A stretch of 64,000 nucleotides of DNA, taken from assembly GCA_029204225.1 (NCBI GenBank), contig CM055098.1, positions 25,461,473 through 25,525,472 on the forward strand, read 5' to 3'. This document shows, piece by piece, positions 57,738 to 64,000 of the stretch. The notes under the pieces were generated by a model. The model had not been told where the DNA came from, made no database searches, and saw only the letters and a list, made by a program, of their open reading frames with translations. The translations under genes and the position numbers were made by a program. How positions within the stretch are numbered: the stretch's first letter is position 1; every line of letters begins with the position of its first letter. This DNA comes from Diphasiastrum complanatum. Lineage: Eukaryota; Streptophyta; Lycopodiopsida; Lycopodiales; Lycopodiaceae.

Positions 57738-59830
57738 CTGATAAGATTTTAATAACAACAGTGCACAATCACATCAAAAATTTTGCAATCTACACGCTAG
57801 AAATGCTAGAAATCTAATGTTCAACTGCATAAGTGATTTCTAGCATGTTGACAAAAAATTTGCAATCTACATGCAACTTATTATGAAATCAACTGCATGC
57901 TTTGAACATACAAATTTACATCCACCGATGTACAAACAGCCAGGCTGTTACACCCCAGATTATTTCTTTTCACAATCATTACATCTGCTTAGCATCATTA
58001 AGACACTCTTAGTTTTAATGGTACATAAGAGCACACCTCTGCTGAAATTATTAACAGATGTGTGATCTTTTTTTCAAATAATTTGTAATAAAAGATTGAC
58101 TGAAATTTACATTTTAGCAGTAGTACCAAAATTTATGATTGAATTTGAATTTTGAGTACGTTATAGACCAAGAAATGTTCATTTGATGGCTTCGTTACTA
58201 CTGACCAATTTGCCCTGGTGACAATGCTGGACCGTGCAGTATTTAATCAATTACACAAGTACCAAAGGACTGAAATTGTTGCTTTAAGTTTTGAAAGGTG
58301 GCATGCAAAGGTATAGCTTGAAATTTTAGCATAGTTAGGACACAAAACTTGGACGCAGGACAACTAGATTAAATTTAATAGCCCACATATATGGATGGAA
58401 TCATGCATATGCAATGACTAATTTAATGGCTATGCGAGGGTCACCTCAGCAGAACTACGATTATTTTCAACTTTTGTCACGTTAAACTATGAAAAAAATG
58501 AGTTGCAGTTAGGGTTTCCAAAAATCAGCCAACAAAAAAATCACTATTCCCAGTTTCCCTACTGCTAGGAAGCCAATGAAGCTGATAGATCTTGATTCTA
58601 ACCATAAACAACAAAGCTATGTCAAAAGATGTTATTTTAGATCAAGAGAAAAGCAACAACAGAGAAAAGGAATAAAAGAATTTGATGCCTTCCCAGCTTC
58701 TCATGAAAGTGCTCTAATACCAAGTTATGAAGTGAATCATAGATTTTAGCATCAATGTAGCATAAATTGACCATACATGAAACAATCTAACAGCCTCCCA
58801 CAAAGAATAGCAAATAGCATCCAATGGCTAAAGCCCTACAAGAAAGGAAAATGGTCTTCCATATATCAGTAGTATATCATTATAAAGCGATCAAACCAAA
58901 ATGGAAGTTCACAGTATTTCTTCAAGCAAATGCTAAAAACCTGATTGAACTCGGGGACGAAATATTCCTTTAATATATCAGTAGGACATTGTTATAAGAA
59001 GCAGACATATACAAATGGGAAAGCAAAAAAAAATCCAGCAAGCTTGATTGGCCTATGGACTTGCTAAAGTCCAAGTATTTCATGTTGTGACCCCAAAATC
59101 CAAATAGAACATCCCCTATTATCCAAGTCCCTCGCAATTACTGACCATCACAATGGTATTATCATCATACGAAACATTCTCCAAGAATGTCAACTCCAAA
59201 CTGCACAAGTTGTTGATTAGCCAAGTCTGCAGCTTTTATTAGGTGTAACTTGATTATGTACAGTCAAACTGACCCATCCCCGCTACATTCTTTCTAAACC
59301 AACCCACTTTCAGGAATACCATGTCATCATACCTCACGGGTATTTTTCTTATCCTTCCTGACTTTGTTCTCCTAGTATCCATAGTGATCCTATAGAGCCA
59401 TTATACGCCGGTTTTGGAGCAGATTTGCCTCTGTTTCACTAAAAAGTCGGTTTCCAAGCAAAAAACAGGTCAGATTTTTGGATTGGACATAACTTCTCTG
59501 ATTTATCTCCGATTTCTGCTGTTAAGTTTCAGATTGGGCCTAGTAGGAGGGCGACCTACTGCTAATTGACCGTTCGTGAAAAGCTTTTGCCGTTTGGAAG
59601 AAATTCGACGTCAAACAGCCCGCTTTTTTTTCCTATTTTTTTCGACTTTCAAGCCGATTTGGTGCCCAAAATAAGTTCTTTACCGACTTGTGTACCAGCG
59701 TAGGATGCAAGGGAAGTACTACATGTCCTTGGCTTTGTTACTTTCCAATTGCTTTTTGTCTCTTTCAGTTCTAAATTGTCAATAGGCTGAACATTTCCTT
59801 GTCCTGACTGTGTTACAATAAGTGCAATTT
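57738..59830. other. Presumed TTI1 intron DNA; degenerate LTR end near 58720
   Basis: No TTI1 exon was found despite a search for the expected preceding helix pair. ATAACTTGGTATTAGAGC on the minus strand (58728-58711) resembles an LTR end with primer binding site. The sequence from about 59280 to 59830 could be the leader or LTR of the gypsy element that follows; no TG...CA pair could be confirmed. Confidence 0.4.
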
Positions 59831-59835
59831 CTAGC

Positions 59836-61186
59836 TTGATTATGTGTTGTCTCTGTTCTTGTTTCATAATGGAAGATGATAGAGTTGATATTCCGCTCAG
59901 TCCACCCGTTGCTCTTCCATCACCACCACCTAGCCCAGCGAGCAATGATGGTAGTTGGTGGTTATGCGTCTTCCTCGCAGTATGCTCCACCTTATCCATC
60001 TTCTGTTGTTCGTCCTATGTTACCTCCACCCTATCCAGAGAAGACAAAGATATTAAACCTACCCGTTTCGCTGGAAACACTCCCCAACGCAATACTGATA
60101 TCGTAGATCAGTGGTTGCATACGTGGGAAGAGTATTTTGATTTAAAACGGTCCCCAACAGATGAGGGTTGGCGGGTCCGCAAAGCTGCTTACCATTTCAC
60201 TGATTTTGCTGGCAGGCGGTGGTGCAAGTTGTTGAAGTCTAATCAAGCTCCATCCACCTGGCTTGAGTTTAAGCAAGCTTTCAGAGCTCAGTTTATTCCT
60301 CCACATGAGCATGTGCGTGCGACGGATGCTTGGCTTTTGCATCGTCGGAGGCAGTACATGGTGTAGGAATATGCTGACAGGTATCATGAGATACTTATCA
60401 AGATTTCGGAAGAGATTCCCGTGTGGCCACAAGTTCATATTTGGCCTTCGTGAAGAGTTGAGGCCTTCAGTGCTTAATGAAGGGTGCAAGACCTTAGAAG
60501 AGGCAGTTGCTATAGCTCTCAACTTCGAAAGTAATGTGCGCACCAAGGCTGAATCTGGAGCGCCAAGCTGGCCTCAGAAGAAGGGTTCGCGAAAGTCTGG
60601 CCAAGCTGGTCAGAAAGGCTTTTCGCGGAAGGATCCTATCCAGATGCAGCAGACTTTGAAGCGCAAGGCAGGATCTCCTATGGCTCATCGTGCTTACGAC
60701 AAGTCTCCCCTCAGTTCTAGGCAAAAGGAAAAGGCCAAGAAAGACGGATTATGCTTTTTCTGTCTTGGCAAGCATCTCTTCAAAGATTGTCCTCGACGTA
60801 CGGGCAAGACGCTCCATACTATGCAACGTCAAGATGAGGGCAAGGATGAGGAAATTTTGAATGACTTGTTGGTAAGTGATGATGAGGACACTCGACGTGT
60901 CATGACTATTTCGGTGCAGAAGTTTGTTCCAAAGGCACCAGTTTGTTACTTATCCACCAAGGAGCGAGAAGCTTATCTGTTTCCAGATAGTGAACTGATA
61001 CGCATGAGGGGAAAACTGGAAGGTCATGACGTGCTCGTCTTGTTTGACACCGGTTCCTCGCATAATATCATCAATTCTCGTGTGGTGAGGAAATTTCACT
61101 TGGCTACTGTTCCATCTGATTACCGGTATATTGTTGAGATGCCAAATAGTAAGGGAACATGTATTTGCATTACAGCCAAGACGTGA
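59836..61186 (+). pseudogene. Ty3/gypsy gag-protease (frameshifted)
   Basis: Gag begins about 59871 (MEDDRVDIPLSPP), with a Pro-rich lead, a frame change, then QWLHTWEEYFDLKRSPTDEG, FAGRRWCKLLKSNQAPSTWL and FKQAFRAQFIPPHEH. Stop at 60363 and a frameshift to FGLREELRPSVLNEGCKTLE, a Lys/Gln-rich basic stretch, zinc knuckle CFFCLGKHLFKDCP (60753) and protease LVLFDTGSSHNIINSRVV (about 61036). Read-through to the RT frame is lost near 61180. Confidence 0.9.
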
Positions 61187-63077
61187 CCCAGCCATCCGCA
61201 CGCAGTTTAAACACGTGCTAATTAGTAATATGCCAGAGGGATTGCCGCCTAGTCGAAACGTTGATCATCGTATTGAGCTCGTTCCAGGGGCAAGTCCGGT
61301 ATGTAGGCCTCCTTATAGGATGAGCCTAAAAGAGGAAGAGGAAGTCAGAAAGATGTTGGAGGAGTATCTCAAGCTGGGATACATCCGTCCGAGTTATTCA
61401 CCTTTCGCCTCTCCTATTTTACTTGTTAAGAAAAAGGATGGTAGTTTCTGGATGTGTGTAGATTACAAGGGATTGAATAAGATCACTGTAAAGCACAGGT
61501 ATCCGATGCCCAGGATTGATGATCTACTGGATGCGTTGCAAGGTGCAACCATTTTCAATAAGATAGATCTCAAAAGTGGATACCATCAAATACGGATTCG
61601 AGATGAAGACGTCCAGAAGGCGGCCTTCCGAACCCATTTCGGTCATTATGAATTTTTGGTTATGCCATTTGGGTTAACCAATGCCCCAGCCACGTTCATG
61701 ATGCTCATGAACGATGTCTTGCGAGACTATATGGGAAAGTTTGTCGTCAATTTTATTGACGATATATTGGTTTTTAGTAAAGCGGTTAAGGAGCATGAGA
61801 TTCATCTCAAGACCGTTTTGGGCAAGTTACAATCTTCTGTCTTGTATGCCAATGCTCAGAAGACAGAGTTGTGTAAGACTCGTGTTGAGTATTTGGGTCA
61901 CGTAGTGACAGCTGAGGGTATTCCGGTTGACCCAGCCAAGGTGGCTGTGGTTAAGAAGTGGCCGAGGCCTGCCGATATACGCCAATTACAGTCTTTCTTA
62001 GGCTTTTGTAAGTTCTACCGGCGGTTTGTTAGGAATTATTCCTAGATAGCTGCTCCTTTAACGGACCAGTTAAGGAAAAACAACACTGTGGTTCGATGGG
62101 ATGCTGAAGCTCAGCAACGTTTTGAGAACTTGAAGGAGTCTGTGGCCACGGCTCCAATTCTCAAGATTGTGGATACCCAAAAACCTTTTGACCTAGAGAC
62201 GGATGCAAGTGGCATTGTCGTAGGTGCAGTGTTGAGCCAAGAGGGTAGACCAGTAGCCTTTGAGAGTAAGAAGTTGACACTAGCTCAACAGAGATATCCT
62301 ACACACGAGCAAGAGCTGTATGCGATTATACATGCGCTCAAGGTGTGGAGACATTATTTATATGGCGCCGAGTTTTATGTGTACACAGATCATCATACTT
62401 TAAGGTATTTTTGCACTCAGCCAGATTTGAAGGGCCGCCAAGCTCGGTGGGCCGAGCTGATGCAGGAATTTCATTTGGAAATTCGCTTCCGAAGAGGGAA
62501 GGAAAATGTGGTCGCTGATGCACTATCTCGTATACTGCATCAGATGAGCTTTACTATGGTTGATAGTGGTCTCGTGGAGGAGATTAAGAAGGCTCGAGAA
62601 AAGGACCCGCATTGTCAGCGTGTGTGGCCTAATGCGCGGAAAGTAGTCGACCAAACGAAAGAGTCAATTGAGGCTATCGCTTCCGTAGAGGCTATCGCTT
62701 CCGTAGAGGCACACAACAATACATATTTAACATATACCGTGAAGGATGGTATGTTATTGAGAAATGGAAAAGTTTCCGTGCCAGATGTGAAGGATCTTCG
62801 TTGTAAGATACTTCATGAATGCCATGATAGTCCCTGCGCAGGGCACCCTGGTATTGATAAGACCAGTGAGCTTTTGAGAAGGCATTATTTCTGGCCACGA
62901 TTGCAGCGGGATGTAAGAGAGTACGTCCAGCGTTGCACGGCTTGTCAGGTGAACAAGATTGAGAGAGTGAGTCCTCCGGGCTTGCTACATCCACTTGAGA
63001 TACCTACAGGAAGGTGGGAAAGCATCTCTATGGATTTTATTGTTGGGCTACCCAAGACCCAGAATGGAATTCCGTAA
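61131..63077 (+). pseudogene. Ty3/gypsy reverse transcriptase, RNase H and integrase start
   Basis: Follows the protease with most of the linker deleted. RT: NVDHRIELVPGASPVCRPPY, VDYKGLNKITVKHRYPMPRI, KIDLKSGYHQIRI, NFIDDILVFSKA (61750; catalytic Asp pair kept), LGHVVTAEGIPVDPAKV and QLQSFLGFCKFYRRFV. A single TAG at 62043 separates this from RNase H: LETDASGIVVGAVLSQEG, THEQELYAIIHALKVWRHYL, YTDHHTLRYF and VVADALSR. The integrase zinc-binding domain (HECHDSPCAGHPGIDKT, CTACQ) and SMDFIVGLP with the first Asp follow. An 18-bp tandem repeat (EAIASV twice) is at 62668-62703. A frame change ends this frame at 63077. Confidence 0.95.
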
Positions 63078-64000
63078 TGGTAGTGGTAGACAGGTTTTCC
63101 AAGATGGCTCATTTCATCGCAACGACCAAGAAGGTCACAGCTCCGCAAGTGGCTGAGTTGTTTATTCAGAATATTGTCAGGTTACTGACAATATTCTGAA
63201 TTGTAAGAATATTCTGAATAGTTTCTGACAGGGATCCCAAGTTTACGGGAAATTTCTGGATTGAGGTGTTCGCCAAGCTAGGAACACAGTTGCGGATGAG
63301 TAGCTCTGAACATCCTCAGACGGATGGTCAGACAGAGCGAGTGAATCAGATCTTGAAAGATATGCTTAGGGCATATGTGAGTAGTACGCAAACAGACTGG
63401 GTAAAGCATTTACCGCTATTGGAGTTCGTGTACAATGATAAGAGACTTGCGTCCACTGTATTGAGTCCATTTGAGCCCAATTATGGTTTCAGGCCACTGA
63501 GTCCTGCAATCATAGGAATTCCACATAGGGTACCTAGTGTTGTAGAGTTTTTGGCTCAGATGCAGCAAAAGCTAGAGTTGGCACGAGATAACTTGTCCAA
63601 AGCTGTAGCTAGGGCAGAGAGTTATGCTCGTGAGAACCGTACCTATCGGGAATTTGAGAATGGAGATTGGGTGTATTTACTAGTCCCTTCGAAGTCGAAG
63701 GTGCTACGCATAGGAAAGTGCGCCAAGTTATCTCCTAGGTATTGTGGACCATGGTTGATTATTAAGAAGGTGAGCCAAGTAGCTTATAAGCTACAGCTAC
63801 CTGTAGGATGCAAGGTGCATCCAGTATTCCATGTTAGCAAACTGAAGAGATGTTTGCACGATGGCGATAGCCTGGTGGAAGGTCTAGTGTCTCTTGAGGA
63901 GAAAGACACCACAGGTTATGGGCCAGACAGAATCCTAGATCGAAGGGAGCAACGATTGCGGAATCGTCTCCTTCAAGAGTACCTAGTAACCTGGAAAGGG
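63070..64000 (+). pseudogene. Ty3/gypsy integrase core and C-terminus, continuing past window
   Basis: The frame resumes with SVMVVVDRFSKMAHFIATT, then a palindromic insertion at 63164-63201 breaks it. It restarts at SDRDPKFTGNFWIEVFAKLG (about 63222; second Asp kept) and runs open to the window end: HPQTDGQTERVNQILKDML (Glu kept), [69 protein letters not shown] and ILDRREQRLRNRLLQEYLVT, the start of a chromodomain-like tail. The right LTR is outside. Confidence 0.9.
63164..63201. repeat. Perfect 17-bp inverted repeat inside integrase
   Basis: ATTCAGAATATTGTCAG (63164-63180), loop GTTA, then its exact complement (63185-63201). A further AGAATATTCTGAATAG follows. It replaces the residues between RL and SDRD, causing the frameshift. 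Confidence 0.9.

Noticed and set aside
59281-59400. Minus-strand string MDTRRTKSGRIRKIPVR with a GTATGA donor, considered as an upstream TTI1 exon
   Set aside because: It does not resemble the expected TTI1 N-terminal helices and leaves the wrong phase. More likely retroelement-derived or chance.

Overview
The window is nuclear DNA from a land plant with a large, repeat-rich genome. Evidence: a plant-type split gene with GT-AG introns up to 13.5 kb long, many decayed Ty1/copia, Ty3/gypsy and LINE elements, initiator-Met-tRNA-type primer binding sites next to LTR ends, and long microsatellites. The giant introns and LINE load would suit a fern, lycophyte or gymnosperm, but the sequence does not settle the clade. 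I see no rRNA, tRNA or CRISPR, and no bacterial genes.

The one host gene I can support is TTI1 (TELO2-interacting protein 1, HEAT/ARM repeats) on the minus strand. Eleven exons (57737 down to 11398) give 950 codons with consistent intron phases to a stop. The N-terminal part of the protein is not found in the window. Four introns are giant (6.9, 13.5, 10.2 and 11.6 kb) and hold most of the other features. The remaining introns are 87 to 462 bp.

Layout. 1-3.3 kb: two decayed, oppositely oriented copies of an unrecognised coiled-coil ORF, with an LTR fragment between them. 3.3-7.5 kb: a 5'-truncated copia element with a 1262-codon frame. 7.5-9.2 kb: a minus-strand gypsy gag-protease remnant. 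9.2-11.4 kb: no recognised gene, then the TTI1 3' end. 12.4-24 kb (intron): LINE fragments in both orientations, gypsy gag and integrase pieces, a copia integrase piece and a palindrome-ended element. 24-34 kb (intron): a hAT-like element split by a solo LTR (both with target-site duplications), a BED-finger fragment, a minus-strand copia 3' end and a deleted gypsy element. 34-48 kb (intron): gypsy integrase pieces, LINE 3' ends with microsatellite tails, two related minus-strand gypsy 3' ends, a LINE ORF1, and a puzzling 1.3-kb hydrophobic open segment. 50-57 kb (intron): an internally deleted copia element. 59.8-64 kb: a gypsy element running off the window.

Nothing here works as an operon or system. 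The picture is one conserved housekeeping gene whose introns have collected several layers of dead transposons. The most novel material is the unidentified coiled-coil ORF family (1-3.3 kb), the set of elements whose ends are diverged palindromic arrays (18.1, 25.5 and 47.5 kb, weaker at 23.5 and 27.1 kb), and the LINE 3' consensus that turns directly into microsatellite.
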